Origin: Aphelocoma coerulescens
Taxonomy: Eukaryota > Chordata > Aves > Passeriformes > Corvidae
Direction: 5' to 3'
Assembly (NCBI RefSeq): GCF_041296385.1
Contig: NC_091015.1
Location: 58,532,345-58,596,344, forward strand
Length of the DNA: 64,000 nt
A program made the translations under genes and the position numbers. Shown here piece after piece: positions 1-9,105 of this stretch; within the stretch, counting starts at the first letter, position 1; each line of letters opens with the position of its first letter. The notes under the pieces were generated by a model. The model ran no database searches and was not told the DNA's origin. It worked only from the letters and a program-made list of their open reading frames with translations.

Positions 1-280
1 GCGCTTGTGTTTGCAACTTAGCTTCTAGGTGGCATAGATAAGTAAAATTACTTTAGCAGTGTGTTTATGATACGTCACCTGAATTTTCTGCAAAAAGAGA
101 GATTGAAGATTTTTTTTTCCTACCTTTATTTGTTAACACTAGATTCAGACTGTATATGTGTGCAGAGCACAATCTGATATTTTTTCCATTATTAAAGACT
201 TTTCCAGCAGCTGAACAAATGTTAAAGCATATGTCTGTTTAAAGATGCATAACTCACTTATTTTAATGTTGAATCTTTAG

Positions 281-409
281 CATGCAATTAGAGCTTTGGC
301 ACTGAAAGTTCTAAGAGAAATTCTAAGAAACCAGCCAGCAAGGTTTAAGAATTATGCAGAGCTCACAATCATGAAGACATTAGAAGCTCATAAGGATCCT
401 CATAAGGAG
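281..409 (+). CDS. CLASP2: CLASP2 coding exon a
   Basis: Acceptor TTTAG|CAT at 280/281 and donor GAG|GTCAGT at 409/410. It encodes 43 residues beginning [11 protein letters not shown] and ending KDPHKE, in phase 0. No start codon is expected because this is an internal exon. Confidence 0.92.
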
Positions 410-3400
410 GTCAGTAATCAGTTATTTTATTTGCTTATGGTTACGACAAATTATTACAAAATGAAAAAGCTGTCCAGAAAATGTGAAATTATTCAGGTCT
501 TACTGAGGAAGTAATTTGTTTCATAACAAGCACATTATTATATGTTTAATAACAATTATGTTATTAGTTAACATGGGTATGGAAGAAAAAAAGCCCTGCA
601 GTTCTGAAAGCTCTTGAATGGTTAATATTGTTCCTAATAACAATGGTCTTGGGTGCCATCCCAGAGGACAGTGTAACCAACAGTGTGTTACCTTAGCTCT
701 TCAAAGAATAACTGAAAGGAGCTTTTTCCTTGTTTGACATCTTAACCTGAATATAGGTGTCCGGGAGATCTAAAAGAAGCTTTTGGATTTACGTGAGGTT
801 TGTAGTTGAGAGATGAGCCTAAACGTGACACGGAATTGTCAACTCTTTCTATTCTGCTCCATTTGAGAGCATGGCTTTGAGTGGTGTTAAGGGAAAATGT
901 GCAGGATTATGTCAGTGGGGGAGGTGCTCGTGCCAGGAATAGTGAGGGGGTTCAGGAGAAGGGTAAAGGTAATCTTGCTCAGATTTATTTGTGATGCCTG
1001 TGTACACAATAAAGGATAATGCATGTAAATACAGGAAACACAGCTACAGTAACCAACTCAGTATTCAACTTCTGACATCAGTGTCACTGATGCTGTGGAA
1101 AGAATCCATGTTTATTACTAAATGAGTACATCTTCCCCATGCAAGGGCACTTTGTGGAATTTACTGTGGAGTTTCAGGCTTTGAATTTGACTTTAATTCC
1201 TCCCATCCCATGACTTTATCACTCATTTGATACTCATTTCTCCTTGCATTCTCTGGATTTGTTTCATACACTGTATTTATTACAGTGTCATTTCCCCATT
1301 GTTCCTTCTCTGTTCCTGTGCTTTTTTCTCTCTCATGGTTTCATGTGTTAGGAGTGAGAGAGTAAAGGGGACAAGGATGGAGAGAAAGTTCTGGAGGTTT
1401 TTGTACATCAGTGTTGGGGTCCCTCACCCTGCCATGGGGCCCGGGGGGAGGGGCCCTGGGGGGGAGAGACACGGGGTTTCCCTGCCCCTGTCAGCCTCGT
1501 TCCCCATTGGTTGGTTTGTGTTCCCCGGGATGAGCAAAAGGTCCCGGGGTCCCGTGACCACGGAGTTCCTGAGCTGAGCCCCGGCCAGGCGGCTGGAGAA
1601 ATAAACATCTCTGAAACATCTATCAAGAATCTGTATATATATATTTTTTATCCACGGGACTCCTGGTTTGATATATGCGTGTTACAGTAATCCCCGCTGT
1701 AACAACTGGTGGAAGAATGCGGGCAAGACACCGATCCCTGAGGAAATTCGTGAGTAAAAAACAACTCTAGGCCTCTCTCTTCTCATCTTGGTTTGGATAT
1801 TCTCTCTGGACTATGGAAGAATCGTGGGAAATGGGGCTCTCTGAGCCACAGAAAAAAATGTATCTAGAAGTAAAAGAAATCCTTGAACAACAAAACAAAA
1901 AAGTAATGCAACCGGGAGATGTAGAACACTTCTTTATGTGGCTTTTCAAAAGGTTCCCCTATATTTCCCGAGACTTACTTTTTGATATCGAACCTCCTGA
2001 ATCTTGTGAGGGGTGTTTCTGGGACGAGATCTGGGATAAGGTATGGGATCAAAGCGAAGCTTTCCGTGCATATCTTGTAATCAGGGACGCTCTTGAAGAG
2101 CATTTGTATGGTCCCATTACCCCTAAAGCAGAAGATCATACTTCTCCCGTGGCCGAGACCGCGCAGCAGCCATCCCGGGAGCGCATGACTGCAGCCGCGC
2201 CAGCGGAAGTGCCTGCGCTGGATGTGCCCGGCCCCCTCGGGAGCGCGCGCCTTACTGCGGACCCCATCCCTGTCTCGGGGTCCCTGGCCACCCGGCCGCG
2301 AGTGAGGGAGCGACACCGCAGGCGCCGCGGGTGTCGTGGGCCACGAGCAGCCAGGAACCGGGGCTCGGCGTGGCAGGCCGCTCTGAGCGACTGGCTCGGA
2401 GAGCCCTGTGGAGGGAGAAGCGGCGGTTTCCACAGCGACACGAGAAGCCGCGCAGCGCAGCGCAGCGCCGAAACGGGGCCACTCTCAAAGCGGCGTGGAG
2501 TTGGTGGAGTGGAACCACTCACAGGCCACGGAGCCAGGGGCGATGGCAGCGCGGGGCCGCGCAGAGCCCAGAGACGCGCCGGAGCGGGGCCGTGCAGAGA
2601 GCGCAGAGCAGCCGCAACGCGGGGGCCCGGCCGAGACGTCAGAGTCAGCGAGGCAGCTGCCACGCGAGACCGGCACCCACGACGAACACGCAAGCAAGTG
2701 ATAGGAGACGTTGTAGCCACGAAAATCACAGGAACTGTGAAATGGTACAATGTCAAAAACAACTATGGATTTATAACACGAGATGATACAGGGGAAGACT
2801 TATTCATCCATAGAACTGCCATTAAAAGGAATAACCCTAAAAATTACCTGCAAAGTGTAGGAGATGGAGAAGCTGTACAATTTGATATAGTGCAAGGAAA
2901 GAAGGGTTTACAAGCAGCGAATGTTACTGGGCCTGGGGGTATTCCTGTCAAAGGCAGCCGTTATGCACAAAATTATAAACAATATCCATCCCAACAATTT
3001 CCCTACCCGCAGCCTAATTTCCCCTTTTACCCTATACCCAATATGAACCCTTTCCTAAGTTTACCCTATCCCCAGTTTATTCCTAATCCGTTTTTCACCC
3101 CATGGCTTCCTTATACAGTTCCATTTCCTTACAATTCCTCTTCAATGCCGATAGGGGGATGAAAAGAGGGAAGAAAGAAATCAAGCCCTCTCCTGCCTCA
3201 GTTTCCCCACAAAGCATGCTCAGAAAGTTCTGTCTCCCTTCTATCAGCCCTAAGATGTTCCACAGAATCTGTTTGGACATTTTAAAGACTCAGGAGGGTG
3301 GCTTGTTTTGTTTTGAAACTGTCCCTGTTATGTTTATCCAGTTGTTTTCATTCTCATTTTATTAAAATAAAACGGGGGAGATGTTGGGGTCCCTCACCCT

Positions 3401-6400
3401 GCCATGGGGCCCGGGGGGAGGGGCCCTGGGGGGGAGAGACACGGGGTTTCCCTGCCCCTGTCAGCCTCGTTCCCCATTGGTTGGTTTGTGTTCCCCGGGA
3501 TGAGCAAAAGGTCCCGGGGTCCCGTGACCACGGAGTTCCTGAGCTGAGCCCCGGCCAGGCGGCTGGAGAAATAAACATCTCTGAAACATCTATCAAGAAT
3601 CTGTATATATATATTTTTTATCCACGGGACTCCTGGTTTGATATATGCGTGTTACAGTAATCCCCGCTGTAACACATCAGTGGTGTACAACCGCTCATTC
3701 TGTACAGTGGTTTCTCCTGTCAAATGGCAGATGCCACCACAGCACTAATGTGAAGATCAGATGTTAATTTTCTCTGTGGTGCCCGTGTGTTTTGAGCTTC
3801 TGTACCTGTTGACATCCTACCTAATTATTCTTGTTCTGTGTATTCTTCAGGCTTAAAGTACTCTCTTGTCATAGTTTCTTTCAAAATTATAGGGGAAGAA
3901 AAAGATTGGCTTCTACAATTATCAGTCTAGGCATGTCATTAAATACACTTTTGAAATGAGTGTGAAAACATGTTTTGTCAGTGATCACTAACTTAACAAG
4001 CAATAACCAATGACAACACAAGAAATTAAGGTTTACAAAGGTGGTGATACTTCAATATGTAGTTGGAGGGTGTTGCAGAGTAAAGAAATTTCAGATCCGA
4101 TTAAACAAGCAGGTTTGAAAAACTGATACGTGTATTGCCAAGGGCATAATAGCCACAGGATATTGGGAAGAGTTGTGTTTTTAAGAAATAATGTCCAACA
4201 GTTGGACTCAATGGACTCTTTACATATTTCTATAATACTGCAGAGCTCTTGATAGGAAATATTTATGCTCAAGACCATTCCTGCCAGAAAACAGACCACA
4301 GAGTAACAGTCTCATGTAAATCACTTTTCTGTGTCTTTTTCTTTCAATAGGTGGTGAGATCTGCTGAAGAAGCTGCTTCCATGCTGGCCACTTCCATTAG
4401 CCCAGATCAGTGCATCAAAGTTCTCTGTCCAATTATCCAAACTGCAGACTACCCCATTAATCTGGCTGCAATCAAAATGCAGACAAAAGTTATAGAAAGA
4501 GTATCTAAAGAAACCCTCACTCAGCTTTTACCAGAGATTGTGCCAGGTCTAATACAGGTAAGGAGAGAAGAAAGAAGAAAATAGGGGGGGAAAAGACCAA
4601 ACAGACTAATAAAAAGAAACTGTATACAGACAAATTGCAAAGACTTTTTAAAAATGGTACCCACTTGGTTCTCAGGAAGGATTTCACTTGTATGATAGTT
4701 GATGGCTGCCTTGACCCAAAATAGTTTGGACAGTAGGAACAATCTCTTTGATTAGCAGGGAGCTAAATTATAACTCAAAGGAAATCTCAGTAGTTTATAA
4801 AGTACTGGTTATAGTTAAGCTTGGTATATACTTTTAGTTGTAAGATAGTTTTTTCCAGGTTACATAATTTGGTGTGAAATTGTCCATGTTCTATTTGTGT
4901 ATAATTGTAGGGTTTTATCAATTGGGGCTTTTGGGAGGCAAGAGGAAAGAAGCAGTTTTATAAAGTTGAATAAAATTAGAAGGATATCAGAGGTTTCTCT
5001 TCCTCTATCTTTAAAACTGAATTTTTTACCACCTTATAAAGAGCCAAAATACATTAATTTCCTTCTGGTGGATAAAGACTCTTTGGAGTTGGCAGCTGCA
5101 TTCTGCAGATTTCTGTGTTTAATGGGTGTGATCCAGTAACACATCTGCAGGAAAATAGAGGCAGAGGAGGGTCCGTCTGAGAAGGGAGTGGGAGTGAGAC
5201 AGCTGGGCATGGGGTGATGGAAAAACGGCAAAAGAAACAAAAATCATTAAAGAATGAGATGGGACTTAACAAAAGAATATTAAATTGTTAAGAGAGTTCT
5301 TCTTTCAGAGTCAGGAAGCTTTAAATTGTGAGTGGTCTTCTGTTTTAAGTAAACACCTGTATAATCTAGAACAGTTCTCTTACGTGCTCGCCTGTTGCGT
5401 GGCAGCAGCTGTTTTCAGTGTAACTTATGAACAGGATTGTGTGGGTTTTAAATTCAGCCTGGAAAATGATTATCAGTGGTGATTAATAAGCAGCCTGCTT
5501 TTTAACTGCATGCTCTGTATTTGCATGTTTGTTTTTTTGTTGGAATGCTTCGTTGGGCTACACTGGCATTAATTTACCATAAACTCCAATGTATTTATTA
5601 TAGTAAAGAAGTAAATAGTTTTCTGAGGCTTTTAATCATTAACTGATAAGGTATTAATGTTAATTTTATTGCTTTTCTAGGGTTATGATAATTCAGAGAG
5701 CAGCGTTCGTAAGGCATGTGTTTTCTGCCTTGTAGCCATTCATGCAGTAATTGGTGATGAACTAAAACCGCATCTCAGTCAACTCACTGGCAGTAAAGTA
5801 AGTAAAAGATACCATTTGAAGAAATCTTGGCTCATGATTGCTTTATGCATTTGAAATGATTTTGGTTGCCATTGCCTGAAAGTTTCAATGAAGTGTATAT
5901 TTGAAAGAGAATATCAGTTGTATTAATACAACTTCACTGTAAAATATTCAAAACTGAGAGTCCACAGATCTTTATTTATGCAAGTGTACAAACTTTAGCA
6001 TTAAGATAATTACTAAACTATGTTTCTTACTGCTTTTTAATGCATTCAGTTCCTTGTATGTTGGTAGTAGTGATAATGGCTGTATTCAGCAGGCTTTTCC
6101 TATCAGTGTTTCTTGTCCTGTTTTCATGCAAGTTCTGATTGAAAAACAAGGAACATGGCATGTCCATGCTACATACAGCAGTTCCGTTTATTCTTCCTCC
6201 TTGTTATTTTGCTTTGACCAGTCTTTTCAGTACCTCTTATTTGAAATAATAAGAACCAGTCTGTGGTCCTTCTTCTTCCAGGATATTTATGACTTCATTG
6301 ACATCTTTTTCATGCACTTTTTGTATGTAAACAGCTGTATGTTAATTGTGAATCTCTTTGTCCTTTGGAGTAAAACAGGCCAATTAATTCTGTGTGTCTG

Positions 6401-6947
6401 AATAAGGCAGTTCTGTCTTTAAAATAGTCTCTGGCAGTGATTGTATTTAAAGTGACTCTAGACAATATTGGAAGCTTTAGCAAATACCATCATCAGCAAC
6501 TCTGACTAGAGGCTTAAACTTCAGCATTAACTGAAAAGAAGAAAAAACCCAAACCACTACCATATTTAGAAAAGCATTATAATTGGAGGAAAATATTCCA
6601 TCTATCTTAATCTAGCTACCTTATATCATACTCTTCTTTACATCCTTAGAGAAGCTTGAGCAGTTTCCTTATGAAAAATTTTACTTGTGTTTGATGTTTT
6701 CATTGGCATGTATGTTCCTTTTGAATCAACTGTGTAAAGTACAATTTTGCTTTTGGGGAAAATAAAAAGGATTAATGTCTGTTTTGTTGTATTCTTCCTG
6801 TAGTCAGTCTGTACAATTTGCAAGTACTAAACAGAACTAATTTCTGTCTTAAATTTGCAGATGAAATTATTGAACCTTTACATCAAACGTGCACAAACAG
6901 GCTCTGGAGCAGGGGATACAGCAGCAGATATGTCTGGACAAAGCTAA
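281..6947 (+). CDS. CLASP2: CLASP2, C-terminal part (last four coding exons)
   Basis: Partial gene; the 5' part lies outside the window. CLASPs bind microtubule plus ends and stabilise them at the cell cortex, Golgi and kinetochores. Four exons are visible: 281-409, 4351-4557, 5681-5797 and 6861-6947 (stop TAA 6945-6947). All junctions are phase 0 with GT/AG sites, giving 179 residues. These match the C-terminal helical-repeat region of vertebrate CLASPs, the part known to bind CLIP-170/CLIP-115, LL5beta and CENP-E. Landmarks are [16 protein letters not shown], the [18 protein letters not shown] segment, [16 protein letters not shown] and the tail [17 protein letters not shown]1 and CLASP2 are very alike here. 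I choose CLASP2 because UBP1 and FBXL2 follow in the order of human 3p22.3. A sense-oriented LTR element sits in the first intron. Family assignment is near certain; the paralogue rests mainly on synteny. Confidence 0.93.
410..1405. other. CLASP2 intron, left of the LTR element
   Basis: AT-rich intron DNA; I see no exon, RNA gene or recognisable repeat in it. Confidence 0.6.
1406..1411. repeat. Target-site duplication, left copy
   Basis: CATCAG directly before the 5' LTR; the same six bases follow the 3' LTR at 3675-3680. Six bases is the duplication length made by integrases of alpha- and betaretrovirus-type elements. Confidence 0.9.
1412..1704 (+). repeat. 5' LTR
   Basis: 293 bp, starting TGTTGGGG and ending CTGTAACA. 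It contains an inverted CCAAT core (ATTGG, 1506-1510), AATAAA at 1600-1605 and a TATATATA stretch at about 1634-1643. It is identical by eye to the copy at 3382-3674. Confidence 0.95.
1705..1812 (+). promoter_or_regulatory. Element leader: candidate primer-binding site and splice donor
   Basis: Two bases after the 5' LTR comes TGGTGGAAGAATGCGGGC (1707-1724), where a primer-binding site is expected. It starts with the TGG that pairs with tRNA CCA ends, but I cannot match it to a known tRNA. A GTGAGT at 1750-1755 is a good splice donor. The ORF start ATG is at 1813. Confidence 0.5.
1813..3162 (+). CDS. Gag-like / Y-box cold-shock-domain fusion protein of the LTR element
   Basis: One uninterrupted frame of 449 residues, first ATG after the LTR. 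Residues 1-105 are acidic and aromatic-rich ([11 protein letters not shown] at about 40-50) and compatible with a retroviral matrix domain; I place this by position and character, not by firm homology. Residues about 110-295 are GC-rich in DNA and Arg/Ala/Pro/Gly-rich in protein. Residues about 300-381 form a full cold-shock domain of the vertebrate Y-box type. It has TVKWYN, the RNP1-type core NYGFI (317-321), the RNP2-type LFIH (330-333), then SVGDGE and AANVTGPGG. These are the single-stranded RNA/DNA-binding surfaces of YBX1/2/3. Residues 385-449 are rich in Pro, Phe and Tyr. The domain is intron-less, so it was taken up through RNA. By memory comparison it is roughly 70% identical to YBX1. 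Role in the element (packaging, translation control) is inference. Confidence 0.85.
   Translation: MEESWEMGLSEPQKKMYLEVKEILEQQNKKVMQPGDVEHFFMWLFKRFPYISRDLLFDIEPPESCEGCFWDEIWDKVWDQSEAFRAYLVIRDALEEHLYGPITPKAEDHTSPVAETAQQPSRERMTAAAPAEVPALDVPGPLGSARLTADPIPVSGSLATRPRVRERHRRRRGCRGPRAARNRGSAWQAALSDWLGEPCGGRSGGFHSDTRSRAAQRSAETGPLSKRRGVGGVEPLTGHGARGDGSAGPRRAQRRAGAGPCRERRAAATRGPGRDVRVSEAAATRDRHPRRTRKQVIGDVVATKITGTVKWYNVKNNYGFITRDDTGEDLFIHRTAIKRNNPKNYLQSVGDGEAVQFDIVQGKKGLQAANVTGPGGIPVKGSRYAQNYKQYPSQQFPYPQPNFPFYPIPNMNPFLSLPYPQFIPNPFFTPWLPYTVPFPYNSSSMPIGG
3163..3381 (+). promoter_or_regulatory. 3' non-coding part of the LTR element with polypurine tract
   Basis: From the ORF stop to the 3' LTR. It ends in AACGGGGGAGA (3371-3381), a typical polypurine tract priming plus-strand synthesis directly before the LTR TG. 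No coding frame of note. Confidence 0.7.
3382..3674 (+). repeat. 3' LTR
   Basis: 293 bp and identical by eye to the 5' LTR at a constant offset of 1970 bases. Its AATAAA (3570-3575) could end element transcripts and could also cause early termination of CLASP2 transcripts. Confidence 0.95.
3675..3680. repeat. Target-site duplication, right copy
   Basis: CATCAG directly after the terminal CA of the 3' LTR, matching 1406-1411. Confidence 0.9.
3681..4350. other. CLASP2 intron, right of the LTR element
   Basis: Intron sequence ending in a good polypyrimidine tract and acceptor (4331-4350). Nothing else recognised. Confidence 0.6.
4351..4557 (+). CDS. CLASP2: CLASP2 coding exon b
   Basis: Acceptor TTCAATAG|GTGGTG and donor ACAG|GTAAGG. 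It encodes 69 residues from [12 protein letters not shown] to PEIVPGLIQ and joins exon a in phase 0 to read HKE-VVRSAEE, as in mammalian CLASPs. Confidence 0.93.
4558..6860. other. Two CLASP2 introns (4558-5680, 5798-6860)
   Basis: Intron DNA on either side of the exon at 5681-5797. Frames such as 6054-6401 lack similarity to any family and have no good splice context. Confidence 0.6.
5681..5797 (+). CDS. CLASP2: CLASP2 coding exon c
   Basis: Acceptor CTTTTCTAG|GGTTAT and donor AGTAAA|GTAAGT. It encodes 39 residues, [13 protein letters not shown] through LSQLTGSK, phase 0 at both ends. This is one of the most conserved parts of the protein. Confidence 0.93.
6861..6947 (+). CDS. CLASP2: CLASP2 terminal coding exon
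   Basis: Acceptor TTTGCAG|ATGAAA. It encodes the last 28 residues ([12 protein letters not shown]...DMSGQS) and the stop TAA at 6945-6947. The extreme C-terminus [13 protein letters not shown] differs from the mammalian tail, as I recall it, at several small residues; the preceding helix is unchanged. Confidence 0.93.
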   Translation: MKLLNLYIKRAQTGSGAGDTAADMSGQS

Positions 6948-9105
6948 TGAAGCTGAGAAGAGTTAACCAGGTCTCCTAAAGCAAGGGCAAGGCCCTCTTC
7001 AGTGAAAGGAAAATCCTTACATACAACTTCTGGAACCTTTTTCTTGTTGGTTTTTTTTTCCCCCCCTTTCTTTTATTTTTTGTTGGGGTTTTTTTTGTTT
7101 GTTTGTTTGGGGTTTTGCTTTTTTTCCTTTAACCAATGGCTATCCTCAGCCTGCATGAGACTGTTGCAATAGAATTATTCCAAATCTAAGGAAAAACAGT
7201 ATTAACATCAGTTGATCAAAGCAGAATAAAATTTTTAAATAACCTTATCCATCAGTTACCCTGTTCATAATCCTCTGTGTCTTCCCTTTAACTTTTGCCA
7301 GTGTTACTGTATTAAAAAAAAAGATTTTTTTAATGCTAATTAAAAAGGTATGCTTTAAGCTTCAGAAGTTAAAATATAAATTCTGTTGCTTTTCTTCAGC
7401 TGCAGATAACATTACTTTTTTATTGCTGTTTTGTTTGAGTATCATGTCCTTCGCTAGAAACAAGAAGTGATGTGAAACAAGGCTGAACTAGTCTGAACTG
7501 CAGTGAGACTCGTTCACTGTGTTGGTGGTTCATCATCTTATTTACAGCTTGTTTGGGATATTCTGGAGATTGAGAAATATGCCTATAAAAAGAAAGCTGG
7601 ATTGATCCAGTTCTGTCACAGTGATATTGTTCATTGGTTGTATGTTTGTTGCATAAATAAGAATTTAGTGTGCGCAGTAGGGGACTGGTACAACCAGTAC
7701 CTCTTAGTGTGGAAGACAGCCCTGCCAGGGCAGCACTGCCGACCTGGTGATAGAGTGGCAGCCTGCTGGTGAGCAGCAGAGTTCATGGTCACTTGATGGA
7801 CGTGAACCATCCTTGTCACCTTTCGTTCTTCAAGCAGGATGCTTCAGAATGGAGTGCTCTGCCCAAGCATGCTCAGTATGTATTTATCTTTATCACTAGA
7901 ATGTTTCCTCTCAACCTAATTGCTGGAACAAGTAGTCTTGTATTGTAACTCACATGGGATCTTATGACAACAGTGCAGAAAACTATTTATTCCTTACCTT
8001 CCGAAAAGCACCAAGATTTTCTGCATTGAATTTAAATGGGGGGAGGGGGGAATAGTCACAAATGCTATGGATCTCGCCACCTTTTAATTTAAAGAAAAAT
8101 ATATATTTTGGATGAGTAGGAAAAGCTGCACCAAATTATTTGCATGGTTTTCTTGAATAGCATCCTCAAGACCCATCTGGATTAAGGTGTGGAAATGTTT
8201 CAAGGGTTTGTTTTTCCATTTTTGAAAAAGAGTTAGTATATTGTGAATAATGGTTATTTGTATTTATGAAGTTGATAATGGAAAGAGAACAAAGATAAGT
8301 AAATGTGTCCCTAAATGTTGTCTTTCCTTTTTTTTCTTTTTTTTTCTTTTTTTCTTCTTTTTTTTTTCATATAAGCAGCAAGCTAATTGAGAAATGGGAT
8401 GAAACAGTGCCCTTCCCAGGAATAGTGGAACTCTTTTTCCTGACTTTTTTTTTCCCTTTGACTGTGATGTTGTCTAGTTGTAGGAAGTGTATCCTGATAA
8501 GAGAGAAAATAGTGGTGCCAAGGATGATGATCTATGCTAGGCTAAAATTCTCTCTACCTCTTCAGGGTGACTAATTTTTGACTGAGCTGCTGCATATAGC
8601 ACCCAATAGAAGAACTATCTACAGAAAAATCTTTATTTTTTTTCCAAATTATCACTTAATGTGTATTCAAAACTCTATTCTTCAACATTGCAGCCAAATA
8701 TCATAAGAAACTACTTACACACTTTACCTGCTAGGAACCCTGAAAAACAAAACAGTGAAAAATTAAGTCAGATGCTTGTAGTTAACATGAAAGGTTGCTT
8801 TTACTTTAGTTTGAAGTGAATGCGATAGAAAGAGCCAAGATGTGGTTATTAAAGAAGCAATGCCATTGCAGAGATTTATTTGGAGGAAAAGTTGTAGAAA
8901 TACATGTAAAGACTTAAACCCAAGACTGTCATAACTCGTCGCTAGCCCTTTTTAGCAGCTACATCAAGAAAATAGTATCTCCTCCTTCTTTCCTTTGTTA
9001 CGTGTAACATCCTTGTTGTTTTCTACTGTTTAATTACATTGTGTATTTATAGTTCTATGCTTACCATTGTGCATATACTGGCAATAAAATGTACATAACA
9101 TTACT
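6948..9105 (+). other. CLASP2: CLASP2 3' UTR (probable)
   Basis: Non-coding sequence after the CLASP2 stop, with T/G-rich tracts (7035-7125, 8320-8370) and many AT-rich stretches. Two poly(A) signals fit: a proximal AATAAA at 7225-7230 and a distal AATAAA at 9083-9088. A Pumilio-type TGTACATA overlaps the distal end (9090-9097). Short frames here, for example 7503-7772, show no family similarity. The exact 3' end is inferred. Confidence 0.6.
9083..9088 (+). terminator. Distal poly(A) signal of CLASP2 (candidate)
   Basis: Canonical AATAAA about 2.1 kb after the stop codon, with T/GT-rich sequence following within 50 bases (9127-9150). A proximal AATAAA at 7225-7230 could give a short 3' UTR of about 0.3 kb. 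Confidence 0.5.

Larger units (their letters stand above)
1412..3674 (+). mobile_element. Complete young LTR element carrying a captured Y-box cold-shock domain
   Basis: An endogenous-retrovirus-like insertion of 2263 bp in a CLASP2 intron, in the same orientation as the gene. In order: LTR (1412-1704), leader with candidate primer-binding site and splice donor (1705-1812), one 449-codon ORF (1813-3162), a short 3' non-coding part with polypurine tract (3163-3381), and LTR (3382-3674). Both LTRs start TGTT and end AACA and read identically by eye. The flanks are the direct repeat CATCAG (1406-1411 and 3675-3680), so boundaries are exact and insertion is recent. There is no protease, reverse transcriptase, integrase or envelope, so it needs enzymes from a helper element. 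The layout (gag-like start fused to a host-derived domain, with pol and env lost) resembles a transducing retrovirus. I do not recall a named family for it. Confidence 0.93.

Noticed and set aside
2136..2762. 208-codon - strand frame in the LTR element
   Set aside because: It lies opposite the GC-rich part of the fusion frame, where stops are rare on all strands, and has no domain; the + strand frame explains the region.
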